DNA of 41,845 nt, taken from positions 1 through 41,845 of the forward strand of contig MNXP01000035.1 in assembly GCA_001872625.1 (NCBI GenBank). Reading direction: 5' to 3'. This document shows positions 1-8,895 of the stretch, piece by piece; within the stretch, counting starts at the first letter, position 1; the number at the start of each line of letters is the position of its first letter. The position numbers and the translations under genes are program-made. The stretch is from Bacteroidetes bacterium CG2_30_33_31 (GTDB taxonomy: Bacteria > Bacteroidota > Bacteroidia > Bacteroidales > UBA1556). Below the pieces are notes generated by a model. It worked only from the letters and a program-made list of their open reading frames with translations. It did no database searches and was not told where the DNA came from.

Positions 1-1085
1 ATGCTTCAATTATGATTACTGCCTCACATAATGGCAAGGACTACAATGGTTTAAAAGTATCTAAGGCTAATGCTTTGCCAGTTGGTTATGATAATGGGCT
101 TAATATTCTTGAAGATAAAATCAGAAATGCAAAAGTTGAAACTGTTGAGGAAAAAGGAAGAATTATTGATTTTGAGAAACATGATGTCTATTTGAATTTT
201 CAAAAGAAGTATCTTCCCAAAAATCATGAAAATTTAAATATCTCCCTTGACTGTTCCAATGGAATGAGTGCACTGTTTATCAAGGACTTATTAGGAAATT
301 CTCCTCACTATCTTTATGATAATCTTGATGGTAATTTTCCAAATCATGAGGCCAATCCACTGGTGGCAGAAAATGTTGTGGATATTAAAGCAGAAGTAAT
401 AAAGAACTCTTCTGACATTGGAATCATTTTCGATGGCGATGCTGATAGAGTGATGTTTATAGATGAAAAAGGTGAATTTATTTCACCAGATTTGATGATT
501 GCACTTATGGGTCATTACTTTTTAAAAAACGAAAAGAAATACACTGTTATCCAAGATATTAGAACTTCAAAAGCTGTTGGTGAATATTTGAATAGAATCA
601 CTGAAACAGAAATTTATACCTGGCGTGTAGGAAGATCTTTTGCAGCACCAAAACTTCGCGAAATTAATGGCCTTTTCGGTGGCGAGTTGGCAGGGCATTA
701 TTATTTCCGCGATTTCAATTATTCTGATTCAGGATTAATGGCGATGTCGATTATTCTCAGTGTTGTAATACAGAAAAAAGCAGAAGGCATTACTCTTTCA
801 CAGCTGATTTCCAAAATCAAAGCTTATGCTAATTCTGGCGAATTGAATTTTGTAATAGAAAATAAATCGGAAGCAATGGAAGCAGTCAAGAATCATTTTT
901 TCGCTTTAGAAAAACCCAAAAAATTTATGGATTTTGATGGCTTTAGGCTCGAATATAGTGATTGGTGGTTTAATATAAGACCTTCAAATACTGAACCTTA
1001 TCTCAGACTTATTGTTGAAGCAAGTAACGAAATTTTGCTCAAAGAAAAAGTTGAAGAAATTAAAGGAATAATTGAGGATTTTTAA
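1..1085 (+). CDS. manB: Phosphomannomutase/phosphoglucomutase, 5' truncated by window edge
   Basis: Alpha-D-phosphohexomutase that interconverts hexose 6-phosphate and hexose 1-phosphate (mannose or glucose) to feed nucleotide-sugar synthesis in the cytoplasm. The frame is open from the first bases of the window, so the N-terminal part lies outside. The visible part begins in the active-site phosphoserine loop (TASHN, serine at bases 24-26). It continues with the metal-binding loop DGDADR, the sugar-specificity loop GGELAG, and the phosphate-binding RPSNTEP near the C-terminus. All four family landmarks are present in order, so the visible part looks functional. The ATG at base 12 is internal and is not the real start. 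Mannose versus glucose preference cannot be read from sequence; the Bacteroidota usage suggests phosphomannomutase. The gene converges on the T9SS cargo gene, with 65 bases between them and no clear terminator. Confidence 0.9.
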   Translation, partial: ASIMITASHNGKDYNGLKVSKANALPVGYDNGLNILEDKIRNAKVETVEEKGRIIDFEKHDVYLNFQKKYLPKNHENLNISLDCSNGMSALFIKDLLGNSPHYLYDNLDGNFPNHEANPLVAENVVDIKAEVIKNSSDIGIIFDGDADRVMFIDEKGEFISPDLMIALMGHYFLKNEKKYTVIQDIRTSKAVGEYLNRITETEIYTWRVGRSFAAPKLREINGLFGGELAGHYYFRDFNYSDSGLMAMSIILSVVIQKKAEGITLSQLISKIKAYANSGELNFVIENKSEAMEAVKNHFFALEKPKKFMDFDGFRLEYSDWWFNIRPSNTEPYLRLIVEASNEILLKEKVEEIKGIIEDF

Positions 1086-1150
1086 TTGAAGATTGACGAT
1101 TGTCATGCAGCAGCGATGGAAAAATATTTCTCAACCTCAACCTGCAAAAT

Positions 1151-4100
1151 TCATCTCACCACCACCACGCTTCCCATTTTCACAAAAGGCTTTTTGTTGC
1201 GGTCTATGACTTCGATTCTATAAACGTAAGCATCAGTTTTCACCAGTTGGCCTTTGAATTTTCCATCCCAGCCTTGGTTTATGTCGGTGGTTTCAAACAA
1301 CATCTGACCCCAGCGGTCGAAGATTCTAAAGCTGTATGAACTACCGTTGAGATAAGGAATCACTGGCTTGAAAACAGGGTTTTTGCCTTCAGGAGTGAAA
1401 GCATTTGGGACAACAATTAGCGGATCGCGAAGGTCGCAACTCAGGTTCGAGAAAGAAGTGTCGCTTTGGAAAGTGATGCTGTTGCCCTGGTTTTCAACGG
1501 CTTCAATAAAATAACAGAAAAGCGAAGCATCGATGCCAAACACAGAAATATCATCGAGATATGAATTTTCGCCAGAAGCCGAAAAAGGAATAAAAAGCGG
1601 AGGCATAATCTCCACATTCTCCACCAGACGATGAATAAGATAAAAATCTGTGCCAGCATTCCAGTCGCCGTAGTCGTTCCATATCAGTTTGTTGGAATAA
1701 ATATTTTGGGAAGAACTTTGCAAAAATATGGTGCGACCAATATTTGTTGTATCGCTGTTGTAACAGGAATCCACAGTGATAACTCTATACAAATAAGAAT
1801 ATTTGGAAGTTTGAACTTTATTGTCGGTAAAGAAAAAGTTAGAGATCGATGGTTGCCAATATGCAATTCCAATGCTGTCGAAAGTATTGCTGCCAAGTCT
1901 TTTTTTCTCAATCTTAAAATAACGCAATGCCACCAGAGTGTCGCTAAAGATTCTCAGATTCACATCGCCACTATTGGCAATGGTTGCAAGTCTCAGATAA
2001 GCAAAACCATGAGAGGGAGTGAAGTCAGCTTTTAAGCAAACAGCGTTTGAAGAAGCCGAGCGATTTGCAGAAAGTTTCTCTCTGATGAAATAGCAATAAT
2101 TTCCACTAGCAAGAGCGCCAATATGCTCAAAGGAAGTTGTTCCATTTCCCAGGTTTTGCAACAAAATTGGAGCAGCACCATTTAGCGAAGTCCAGACTTC
2201 AAAGCCCAATGCCACAGTATCCTGATTAGTATTCCACGAGAGTTTAATAACTCTATCACAGGAATTTAGATAAGCCGAAAGTCTTATGCTGCAATGAGTA
2301 TTGGAGCTTGGACTTGAATTTTTGCAGCTGTCTAAGGCAGCAATCTGATAGCAAAAAGATGTGTTAGTGGCTAAAGATTGCAAATCTTCAAATGGAGAAT
2401 TTGTAACAGTATCTACTGCCACACCACTTCGATAAATCACATAATCATTTACATCTGCCGAGCTTGATGATTGCCAACCAATTATTGGATGATTGTTGCT
2501 TGTAACTGAAACAGTATCTATAACAACTCCAAAGGGTGAGATTAAATCTGTAAAAATATCGCTACGTATATTAGAGCTATTCAAACAGCCAGATGAATCC
2601 ATCAGAGCAATATAATAACTCACAGAAAGCGAACAAACAGAGATAGTGTCGGCATAAAGAAGAAATGAAGAACTATCAATCAGAGAAAAACTTCCGCCAT
2701 TTACACTTCTGAAAATTTGATAATAAGAATTCAAATTTGATGAATCTCGAATGTCGTTCCATGATAGATTAGCGATGCCAGTGCCAGAGTTTTGGAGTTC
2801 TAAAAATATTGTGGAAAGTGTATCTGAGGCTGCCGAGAACATATTATCGCAGCCCGAGATTGTTTTCATAAAATAGTAAAGAGTATCGGCATCAGCGCCA
2901 GCACCAAGATGCAAATATGAGGAAGTGTTGATGTTGAAAAGACTATCAATAAGCACAAAGCCCGAATGTGGCGAATGTGAGAAATAGATGTTATATTTTT
3001 GAAAACTTCGTCCTAGAGAATCCACCACTGGCGCCCATGACAGCAGCACATTTCCAGCGGAATCCACCGAGCGACAATGTAATATTGGTGCAGGAAGTTT
3101 TGGAGGACGCAGCACAGTTATCTTAATGCTGTTGCGCCCGATTGCATGAATTGGACAGTGATCATCTTCTGCCTTTAGCACAAAATTATAGGTAACAGAA
3201 TTCTGGTTTTGGTTGATATGATTGCAGGAAGTTTGCCAGTGGAAAACGCCAGCAGAAAATATATGAAAGCTATCGGGAGGCAAAGTTGTGAAATAAGCAC
3301 AAGGAGGTTTGGCGCAGCCTGTTGAGGAAACAAGTGAGGAATCCAGAAGGAAGCCATTGGGTTTAAACTTCACCCAATCGCTATTATCGCCATCAGAAAT
3401 AGAGAAAGGAATATTGATAGAATCGCCAGCATAGATGGTATCTGTAAAAGGCTGATTAGAAGGCGATATCACAGGAGGGTGATTTGAATCGGCAGGAAAG
3501 ATTGTAAAGAAAAGCCAGCGTACAGTCTCCGAGAGTCGAACTCCAGCACGGTATGAGCGCACCATAACCGCTGCGGAATAATTCCCAGGATTATGGCAGC
3601 AGAAATATATCTCGCCAGTATTGGTATCCAAAGTAGCAGGGATATTACCAGCATTAAAATTTTGATCTGGCAATGGATTATTGTAATTATAACCTGGAGC
3701 GTAGTGGACGGAGTCGAATATAGTTTCTGGAGGTGATATTGGAAAAGCAGAATTTGCTTTTGGCAAACTATCTATTGGCCATTGATTATAAATAGTATAC
3801 ATATAACCCTGTCCGCAAAATTGTTGTTGCCAATGAACAGTTATTGAATCACCATCAAGATCATAAATTCCAGGATCGTAGGTAACAGTATCTCCAACTT
3901 TAGAATAAATTATTGGGTCGTTAATGAATTCTGCAGAATAATCTTCGAAAGGGAAAAAAGAGGAAGGAATTGGATAAATCCTTGTGTAAATTAGTGGTTG
4001 GTTAAAATATTGTGAGATTCCAGTACCAAGATGTGGAATAATATTTATAACACTAGTATCCATATGAGATTCTGGTATTTTAAGAACCCAACCATTTGAA

Positions 4101-4501
4101 GTAATATGACTGTTTATAGTGGGACTATTTGAAGTATCATTAATGGTATGCAACTTTACATATATTCCCTCAACCGAAGGAACCATTCCCCAATAAAGAT
4201 TATTAAAATATAAATTATTGAAATTACAATTAATTGATTTTGAAGAGAATTGTAAAACGCTGGTTGGTATATTAAAATTAAGGTTAAATATCATAATATT
4301 TGTTGGGAAAAACCAACCTTTAGTGACATTAGCATACTTATTACTCCTAGTTAATATTTTAATATGAATAGAATCAGCAGCTTTAAGATGATAATTAATG
4401 TCTCCTGCTATTTCTCCATATTGCTTTGCTTGAGCATAAGAACTTATAGAGCAACTTATTATTAAAAGTAATAAAATTGTAATTTTAATAGGAAAATTCA
4501 T
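1151..4501 (-). CDS. Large secreted multidomain protein with T9SS type B (gliding-motility-associated) C-terminal domain
   Basis: A 1116-residue exported protein. It has a signal peptide (about residues 1-25, ending at SYAQA). The middle carries Ig/cadherin-like beta-sandwich stretches (for example the DGD segments near residues 215 and 370), then a series of fibronectin-III-like modules from about residue 470 to 1020. The last ~85 residues (from VVPNAFTPEG through FDRWGQ and GWDGKFKG to the end) match the type B CTD (CHU_C/TIGR04131 style), which directs T9SS export and surface attachment or release. No catalytic domain is recognised, so an adhesin or structural role is only inferred. The first ~600 coding bases are about 25% G+C by hand count of sample lines, while the rest samples at 38-47%, an unusual internal contrast. 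It lies downstream of another T9SS cargo gene, separated by a hairpin. Confidence 0.88.
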   Translation of the reverse strand: MNFPIKITILLLLIISCSISSYAQAKQYGEIAGDINYHLKAADSIHIKILTRSNKYANVTKGWFFPTNIMIFNLNFNIPTSVLQFSSKSINCNFNNLYFNNLYWGMVPSVEGIYVKLHTINDTSNSPTINSHITSNGWVLKIPESHMDTSVINIIPHLGTGISQYFNQPLIYTRIYPIPSSFFPFEDYSAEFINDPIIYSKVGDTVTYDPGIYDLDGDSITVHWQQQFCGQGYMYTIYNQWPIDSLPKANSAFPISPPETIFDSVHYAPGYNYNNPLPDQNFNAGNIPATLDTNTGEIYFCCHNPGNYSAAVMVRSYRAGVRLSETVRWLFFTIFPADSNHPPVISPSNQPFTDTIYAGDSINIPFSISDGDNSDWVKFKPNGFLLDSSLVSSTGCAKPPCAYFTTLPPDSFHIFSAGVFHWQTSCNHINQNQNSVTYNFVLKAEDDHCPIHAIGRNSIKITVLRPPKLPAPILHCRSVDSAGNVLLSWAPVVDSLGRSFQKYNIYFSHSPHSGFVLIDSLFNINTSSYLHLGAGADADTLYYFMKTISGCDNMFSAASDTLSTIFLELQNSGTGIANLSWNDIRDSSNLNSYYQIFRSVNGGSFSLIDSSSFLLYADTISVCSLSVSYYIALMDSSGCLNSSNIRSDIFTDLISPFGVVIDTVSVTSNNHPIIGWQSSSSADVNDYVIYRSGVAVDTVTNSPFEDLQSLATNTSFCYQIAALDSCKNSSPSSNTHCSIRLSAYLNSCDRVIKLSWNTNQDTVALGFEVWTSLNGAAPILLQNLGNGTTSFEHIGALASGNYCYFIREKLSANRSASSNAVCLKADFTPSHGFAYLRLATIANSGDVNLRIFSDTLVALRYFKIEKKRLGSNTFDSIGIAYWQPSISNFFFTDNKVQTSKYSYLYRVITVDSCYNSDTTNIGRTIFLQSSSQNIYSNKLIWNDYGDWNAGTDFYLIHRLVENVEIMPPLFIPFSASGENSYLDDISVFGIDASLFCYFIEAVENQGNSITFQSDTSFSNLSCDLRDPLIVVPNAFTPEGKNPVFKPVIPYLNGSSYSFRIFDRWGQMLFETTDINQGWDGKFKGQLVKTDAYVYRIEVIDRNKKPFVKMGSVVVVR

Positions 4502-4520
4502 TTTGAAGGAGTTTAATAAA

Positions 4521-4558
4521 TAGGTTTATCCTGTTTAATTTCAAACTGGCTAAACCTA
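4521..4558 (-). terminator. Intercistronic hairpin between the two T9SS cargo genes
   Basis: The arms at 4521-4536 and 4543-4558 pair with 14 of 16 matches around a 6-base loop. On the minus strand this follows the stop of the 487-residue gene directly and precedes the 1116-residue gene by about 20 bases. The tract after it (TTTATTAAAC) is a poor U-run. It may therefore be an attenuating or mRNA-stabilising intercistronic hairpin and not a full terminator. Confidence 0.6.
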
Positions 4559-4566
4559 ATGTTTAT

Positions 4567-6030
4567 TTATAGGATGCTTAATTTTTTGGTAATAGTTTCT
4601 TCATTACAAATTATTTTAACGAAGTATAATCCTGTATTTAGTTTTGAAACATCAATCAGGTTTTTATTAGATTGTAATTTACCAGATAAAATCATTTTAC
4701 CTTGAATATAAATAATAGAATAAAATGAATTATCAGAAGTGTTTTCTATTTGAATAGTCAGCAAATTTTCAACAGGATTTGGATAAACATCATTATTTAC
4801 AGTTTTGCCAACTCTTAAACTCTGATTTGTTGCATAACTGTATTTATATAGAATTTCACTGCTATAATCATCAACAAAAGAGTAGAATGCGTATGGGCTA
4901 ACTGTTCTGTTGCCACAAATTGATGATTTTATTTGATTACCCATTGCATTATAATTTACTATAGAGTAATATTGCCAAGTTGTTGGATTTCCATCAGGTT
5001 TCATTCTTTTACGTAAGATTTCATAATCGTTATTTGGAAATATTGCAGTAAATGAAACCAGCAAATCTTCCACAATATATGTAACAACTGGGTCAATACA
5101 TTCTGATGTAGTAATATCTGGATAAGTATTTATAGCAAAAATTGGCATAATAGAATTACCATAGGAAGTAATATCAATTATTTCATACTTATTCCCATCA
5201 TTTTTTGAAATTACTGCTGAGAAATCTTGGTTTAAATAATATATGTTGTTAAAAATAGGTGAAGCGATTCTTGGTTTGCCATATTGCCAAGATGAGTTAA
5301 GACTATAGTTATATAGCGTAGTATTTGAAGTTAAAGGATTACTATAATCAAACTGACGAATTGTTAATTGGCTGTTGATTAATTCTTTATAAACAATTTT
5401 AAACCATGTTGAAGTATTTGCGTTATCATATAACACAGCAACATCAGGTTCTGCAAAACTTAAATTCGTATTTTGATATGTGTAATAAGAGATATTACTA
5501 AAAGTGATATTGCAAGTTAAGATTTTAATATTTGTTGAAGATTGCCAAACAGCAGCAAGATGATTATTAATATCAATATCAACATTTGGAGTACTACAAT
5601 CCGCTGAAGTAGTAAGTTGAGTTGAGCTTACATAAATATTCCATGCCCCCATATAATATTCCCAAACTTCAGCATACACATCATCACTAATTAGATAGAT
5701 AAAAAAAGCGTAAAGTTTTGAATTGTATTCTGATATCACTACATCTGGATCTTGAACAGGGCCAATACTGCTTCCATCAAAATTAAAACTCTGTTGAGGA
5801 GCCATGCCTATTCCGTATCCGATACCAGGTTGGTCGCCATCCCAGCACATTACTTGAAACAAATCACTTTCAAATACAATTGCATCCATGCCAGTATTTT
5901 GCACGTTTGAAATATTAGTAGAAGCAATTATATCAGTTGTAACAGCAGGATAATACATTTGAGCATTTAAAGAATTACCAAATAAAAACAATCCAATCAT
6001 CATTAGACTAATAAAATATATTTTGTTCAT
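4567..6030 (-). CDS. Secreted protein of unknown function with T9SS type A sorting domain
   Basis: A 487-residue exported protein with a signal peptide (about residues 1-23, ending NSLNAQ) and a C-terminal type A T9SS sorting domain of ~75 residues. That domain begins at VYPNPVENLLTI and contains the usual LNTGLYFVKI and a basic end (ITKKLSIL), as in TIGR04183 proteins. The region between is rich in Asn, Tyr, Ser and Thr, with repeated beta-type segments that look like a degenerate propeller (for example recurring W-Q-Y and VVTYIVED-like strands). No enzymatic motif is visible. It is the first gene after a well-formed promoter and a ~270-nt leader, and is probably co-transcribed in part with the larger cargo gene downstream. 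Confidence 0.85.
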   Translation of the reverse strand: MNKIYFISLMMIGLFLFGNSLNAQMYYPAVTTDIIASTNISNVQNTGMDAIVFESDLFQVMCWDGDQPGIGYGIGMAPQQSFNFDGSSIGPVQDPDVVISEYNSKLYAFFIYLISDDVYAEVWEYYMGAWNIYVSSTQLTTSADCSTPNVDIDINNHLAAVWQSSTNIKILTCNITFSNISYYTYQNTNLSFAEPDVAVLYDNANTSTWFKIVYKELINSQLTIRQFDYSNPLTSNTTLYNYSLNSSWQYGKPRIASPIFNNIYYLNQDFSAVISKNDGNKYEIIDITSYGNSIMPIFAINTYPDITTSECIDPVVTYIVEDLLVSFTAIFPNNDYEILRKRMKPDGNPTTWQYYSIVNYNAMGNQIKSSICGNRTVSPYAFYSFVDDYSSEILYKYSYATNQSLRVGKTVNNDVYPNPVENLLTIQIENTSDNSFYSIIYIQGKMILSGKLQSNKNLIDVSKLNTGLYFVKIICNEETITKKLSIL

Positions 6031-6150
6031 AATTAAAAAATTAGAGATAAATACTTAAAAAAACTTCATTAATATTTTTCATTATTCTCAAAAGCATTAA
6101 AATGAAGTCAAGTAAAACCTCTACCACCGATAATAAAATTCGGTATTTTA

Positions 6151-6232
6151 TATCCTATGGAGGGAATAAAATTCTCATGGCAATAATCTATGTAAACAGC
6201 TGAATAACAATATCTTATGGGGGGGGTAAAAT
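6151..6232. repeat. Pair of 22-base degenerate direct repeats, 60 bases apart
   Basis: The copies at 6151-6172 and 6211-6232 both read TATC-Y-TATGG, then a purine/G tract, then TAAAAT. They differ at four positions, one of them a C/T change in the left part and the others within the G/A tract. They lie in the predicted 5' leader of the T9SS cargo operon. Spacing of 60 bases is close to six helical turns, which would fit paired protein binding, but they could equally be RNA elements. Confidence 0.6.
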
Positions 6233-6307
6233 AAAAACCTTCCTCTCAAAAGCTAAAGATGCGAAAGAAATATTATTCAGATTCATTTTATGTGATTTTA
6301 TGGATTG

Positions 6308-6337
6308 CAAATATAGGTTAAAAATATTGAAAGTCAA
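6308..6337 (-). promoter_or_regulatory. Bacteroidota-type promoter for the T9SS cargo operon
   Basis: On the minus strand, TATATTTG (6315-6308) is a perfect TAnnTTTG -7 element and is followed by C. A TTG (6337-6335) lies 19 bases upstream, the ideal -33 spacing. Transcription should start near 6303, giving a leader of about 270 nt to the ATG at 6030. Confidence 0.65.
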
Positions 6338-6563
6338 GGAAAAATAATAATTTACATATCATAAACTTGTCAGACTGAGTAATTTCGCAGCAAGAAATTA
6401 AATAGCAGAAGGCGAAAAAAGTTTTTTTTATTTACGGAATTGTACCGAAGGCTGACAGCGGTAAGGGGGAAATTTGAAAAGCATTTCATCGTTTATCTCG
6501 AAAAATACACAATCTATGATTTGCTTGATGGTGTTGATGGGAAAATTATCTACATCAGCCTAT

Positions 6564-7568
6564 CTACTTCTTAACCGTCGCCGAATCAGGGCTCACATAA
6601 ACGTTGCGTTTTTGATTTCTTCCAAATACAGAGAAGTTCACATAGCGCTGTGGATTGAGCTTCATATCTTGAAGCAATTGATCAAGTTCCTTTGAAGCAG
6701 CGTGGAGTTCTTTGTAAAGCTTATTATCATTTACAAGCAATCCAAGACTACCTTCTCCACGATTGATTTTGTCAACAATTTTTTGGAAATCGCCCAAAGC
6801 TAAATCAGCTTTAGAAATTGTGGATTTAATATTTATCTGAGCTAATGTATCACTTATGGCGGCAAAATTTCCAATGGCGTGAGTTATCTCATCATTATTA
6901 TTTCTAAGGTTCTCAGTGATAGAATTTATATTTGATAATATTCTAATTATTGCACTTTTTTGTCCAGTTATTACTGTATCAAGTGTATATGAGGAGTGTT
7001 CTATATTTTCTATTGTAGATTTTATTCTCAGGAAAGTGTTGGCCAAATTAGCTTGTGTTTCTTTATTAAAAACATACTTAACAGCCTCTAAAATACTGTC
7101 TAAAGAGCCAAGCATATTTTCTGTTTTTACTTTTATTGGAAGCATTTGAATAGAAACTTCTTCTTGAATTGTGCTTGCAACTTGCGAAATTAAAGTGTCA
7201 CCATCCTTAGCATAAGAATCTGATTTAACAAAAACCATGCTGATAGAATTCAACCCTAGGAAGTCGCTTTCGATCTTAGCAATAGAATTTCTGGGAATTT
7301 TTATGTTTTTATCGATGCTTAGCTCAACAATTATTCTACCCAAGCTATCGTTTTTGATAAGTTCTAAATTGCTAACCATGCCGATTTTAAATCCATTCAA
7401 ATTTACTGAATTTGAAACATTGAGACCAGCGATTTTATTATAAACGACAAAATATTTTTGAGTTCTATTAAAAATATCTTTCCCTTGTAAAAAGTTATAA
7501 CCCAAATATATACCTACCAAAGTGAAAGTAGCAACTAAACCAATATAGAATTCTTTTCTAATTTTCAT
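6564..7568 (-). CDS. mlaD: MCE/MlaD-family lipid transport protein
   Basis: Periplasmic substrate-binding component of an MCE-type lipid (phospholipid) transporter, anchored in the inner membrane. The ATG at 7568 (MKIRKEFYIG) is preferred over the one at 7592, because the family begins with a short basic stretch followed directly by the membrane segment (residues about 8-26). The MCE domain follows at residues about 35-110 (KIAGLNVSNSVNLNGFKIGMV). The C-terminal 200 residues are helical and heptad-like, as in MlaD relatives that form hexameric tubes. The protein ends in a lysine-rich tail. No MlaE/MlaF genes are in the window. It is downstream of the amidase gene with a ~50-base gap, so probably in the same operon; this pairing opposite lptD recurs in Bacteroidota. 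Confidence 0.88.
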   Translation of the reverse strand: MKIRKEFYIGLVATFTLVGIYLGYNFLQGKDIFNRTQKYFVVYNKIAGLNVSNSVNLNGFKIGMVSNLELIKNDSLGRIIVELSIDKNIKIPRNSIAKIESDFLGLNSISMVFVKSDSYAKDGDTLISQVASTIQEEVSIQMLPIKVKTENMLGSLDSILEAVKYVFNKETQANLANTFLRIKSTIENIEHSSYTLDTVITGQKSAIIRILSNINSITENLRNNNDEITHAIGNFAAISDTLAQINIKSTISKADLALGDFQKIVDKINRGEGSLGLLVNDNKLYKELHAASKELDQLLQDMKLNPQRYVNFSVFGRNQKRNVYVSPDSATVKK

Positions 7569-7619
7569 TATTTGAATTATTTCTAATGGCAAAGATATTT
7601 ATAAAGCTCTTTGCTAAAA

Positions 7620-8792
7620 CTATTTTTTATCAGCTTGATTTTTTAAAATGTTCATAGCTTCATTTGGGCTAATACGTTTGCCGCCAATGAAAGCCACCAC
7701 GAAGGCATCGCTAAACCCTAATTCTCTAATTTTACTAAGCTGAATTGCCGCTTTCTCAATACTGTCGTATCTCCCTGATACATACTTGTAGAATCCTGAG
7801 TGATAATAATTCCACATGTCGTCAATACCTTTAAAAGAGGCTGATGATGCAGGTTTTTTATCAGAAGTGGTTGCAAACTGTACCCCGAAAATTATATCGG
7901 AGTTTAGATTATTTGGTTTTGAAATATTATTGGTAACGTCAGTATTTGTCTTATTTTCCTGAGTTATAATATTTGCATCTTTAGTACTATTTTTTTCTTC
8001 AGATTTTTGATATCTTTCGCCTTCCATTTCGAATTTATATTTCTTGAAAGCTTTAAAAATTGAAGCTGCTAATTGGTTTTGACCTTGTTCTGAGTTCAAA
8101 TATTTTTCTTCTTCAGCATTAGAAATAAATCCAGTTTCTATTAAAATTGCTGGCATAGCAGTTTTCCAAAGCACCAAAAAGCCAGCTTCTTTCACTCCCC
8201 TATCCAATCTTTGTGCGTTTGTTTTAAACTCACTTTCCACCTTAGTAGCAAAATCGATGCTTTGGTCTCTAAATGCGCTCTGAAAAAGCGAAAATGATAT
8301 GTATGATGCGGGAGAGTTAGGATTAAAATTATTATATTTTTCGTCGTGATTAGCTTCCAAAAGTATTGATGCATTTTCGGTTTGGGCAACTCTGAGATTT
8401 GCGCTACTTTTATGAAGTCCCATTATCCAAGCTTCTGTACCAGAGGCTTTTGAACTTTCATTTGAATTGCAATGTATCGAAATAAATAAATCGGCATTAG
8501 CCTGATTTGCTATTTGAGCTCTTCTGTAAAGTTCTATAAATTCATCAGTTTGTCGAGTAAAAATAACTTTTACATCTTTGAAATTCAATTCAATATAATG
8601 ACCAAATTTTAGTGCAACATTAAGAGCAATATTTTTCTCTTTTGAATTTTTTCCTAAAGCTCCTGGATCATGGCCACCATGACCTGCATCTATCACTACA
8701 ACAGTAATTCTATAGGGATCTTGAGGAACTATAAATCTATAATTTATACCACTGAATATTATTATACCAAAAATTAAAATTAATCGTTTCAC
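7620..8792 (-). CDS. N-acetylmuramoyl-L-alanine amidase with C-terminal SPOR-like domain
   Basis: Zinc amidase of the Amidase_3 (AmiC/LytC) family, which cuts the bond between N-acetylmuramic acid and L-alanine of peptidoglycan during cell separation. The 390-residue protein has an N-terminal hydrophobic export signal (about residues 2-20). Zinc ligands are H38 (DAGHGGHDPG), E52 (KEKN) and H107 (SIHCN), with the catalytic glutamate E219 (LIETGF). A linker rich in Asn, Lys and Thr (about residues 255-295) leads to a ~90-residue C-terminal domain resembling SPOR (VQFATTSDKK to the end), which would bind denuded septal glycan. It is followed by the MCE gene in the same direction. Confidence 0.9.
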   Translation of the reverse strand: MKRLILIFGIIIFSGINYRFIVPQDPYRITVVVIDAGHGGHDPGALGKNSKEKNIALNVALKFGHYIELNFKDVKVIFTRQTDEFIELYRRAQIANQANADLFISIHCNSNESSKASGTEAWIMGLHKSSANLRVAQTENASILLEANHDEKYNNFNPNSPASYISFSLFQSAFRDQSIDFATKVESEFKTNAQRLDRGVKEAGFLVLWKTAMPAILIETGFISNAEEEKYLNSEQGQNQLAASIFKAFKKYKFEMEGERYQKSEEKNSTKDANIITQENKTNTDVTNNISKPNNLNSDIIFGVQFATTSDKKPASSASFKGIDDMWNYYHSGFYKYVSGRYDSIEKAAIQLSKIRELGFSDAFVVAFIGGKRISPNEAMNILKNQADKK

Positions 8793-8808
8793 GCTCTTGG
8801 AAGTTTTA

Positions 8809-8816
8809 TAGTTTTG
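8809..8816 (+). promoter_or_regulatory. Candidate -7 element for lptD
   Basis: TAGTTTTG fits TAnnTTTG. It would start transcription near 8821, about 110 bases before the lptD start. No good -33 element is seen, so this is tentative. Confidence 0.35.
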
Positions 8817-8830
8817 AAAATTATTTCAAA

Positions 8831-8877
8831 AAGTCTCATCAACCTATAACAATCAATGGTTTAAGACGTTGAGACTT
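8831..8877. repeat. Inverted repeat in the amidase/lptD divergent promoter region
   Basis: AAGTCTC at 8831-8837 and GAGACTT at 8871-8877 are perfect 7-base arms, extended by an AAC/GTT pairing (8841-8843 and 8868-8870). The element lies between the two divergent -7 candidates, so it could be an operator or form a leader-RNA stem. Function unknown. Confidence 0.45.
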
Positions 8878-8887
8878 CCTACATTGA

Positions 8888-8895
8888 CAAATGTA
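8888..8895 (-). promoter_or_regulatory. Candidate -7 element for the amidase/MCE operon
   Basis: On the minus strand this reads TACATTTG, a TAnnTTTG match. It predicts a start near 8883 and a leader of ~90 bases. No convincing -33 element. Confidence 0.35.

Larger units (their letters stand above)
6031..6563. other. Intergenic region: long leader of the T9SS cargo operon with two similar G/C-tract repeats
   Basis: No convincing gene lies here. It holds the minus-strand promoter near 6308-6337 and the untranslated leader running to 6030. Inside the leader are two 22-base near-copies at 6151-6172 and 6211-6232 (18 of 22 identical, start-to-start exactly 60 bases), each with a G-rich core on the plus strand (C-rich in the RNA). 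Overlapping small hairpins occur at 6126-6144 (ACCGA/TCGGT) and 6133-6151 (ATAAAAT/ATTTTAT). The part from 6338 to 6563 downstream of the MCE gene has a weak hairpin (AATTTC/GAAATT, 6381-6399). Confidence 0.6.

Noticed and set aside
1100..1339. 79-residue plus-strand open frame with a His-rich start
   Set aside because: Mostly antisense to the well-supported T9SS sorting domain of the 1116-residue protein.
6383..6575. Plus-strand frame (no ATG) ending in GKIIYISLSTS, with toxin-like look
   Set aside because: Reads protein-like over ~35 residues and faintly like a ParE/RelE end, but has no start codon, no upstream domain and no partner gene; too weak to call.
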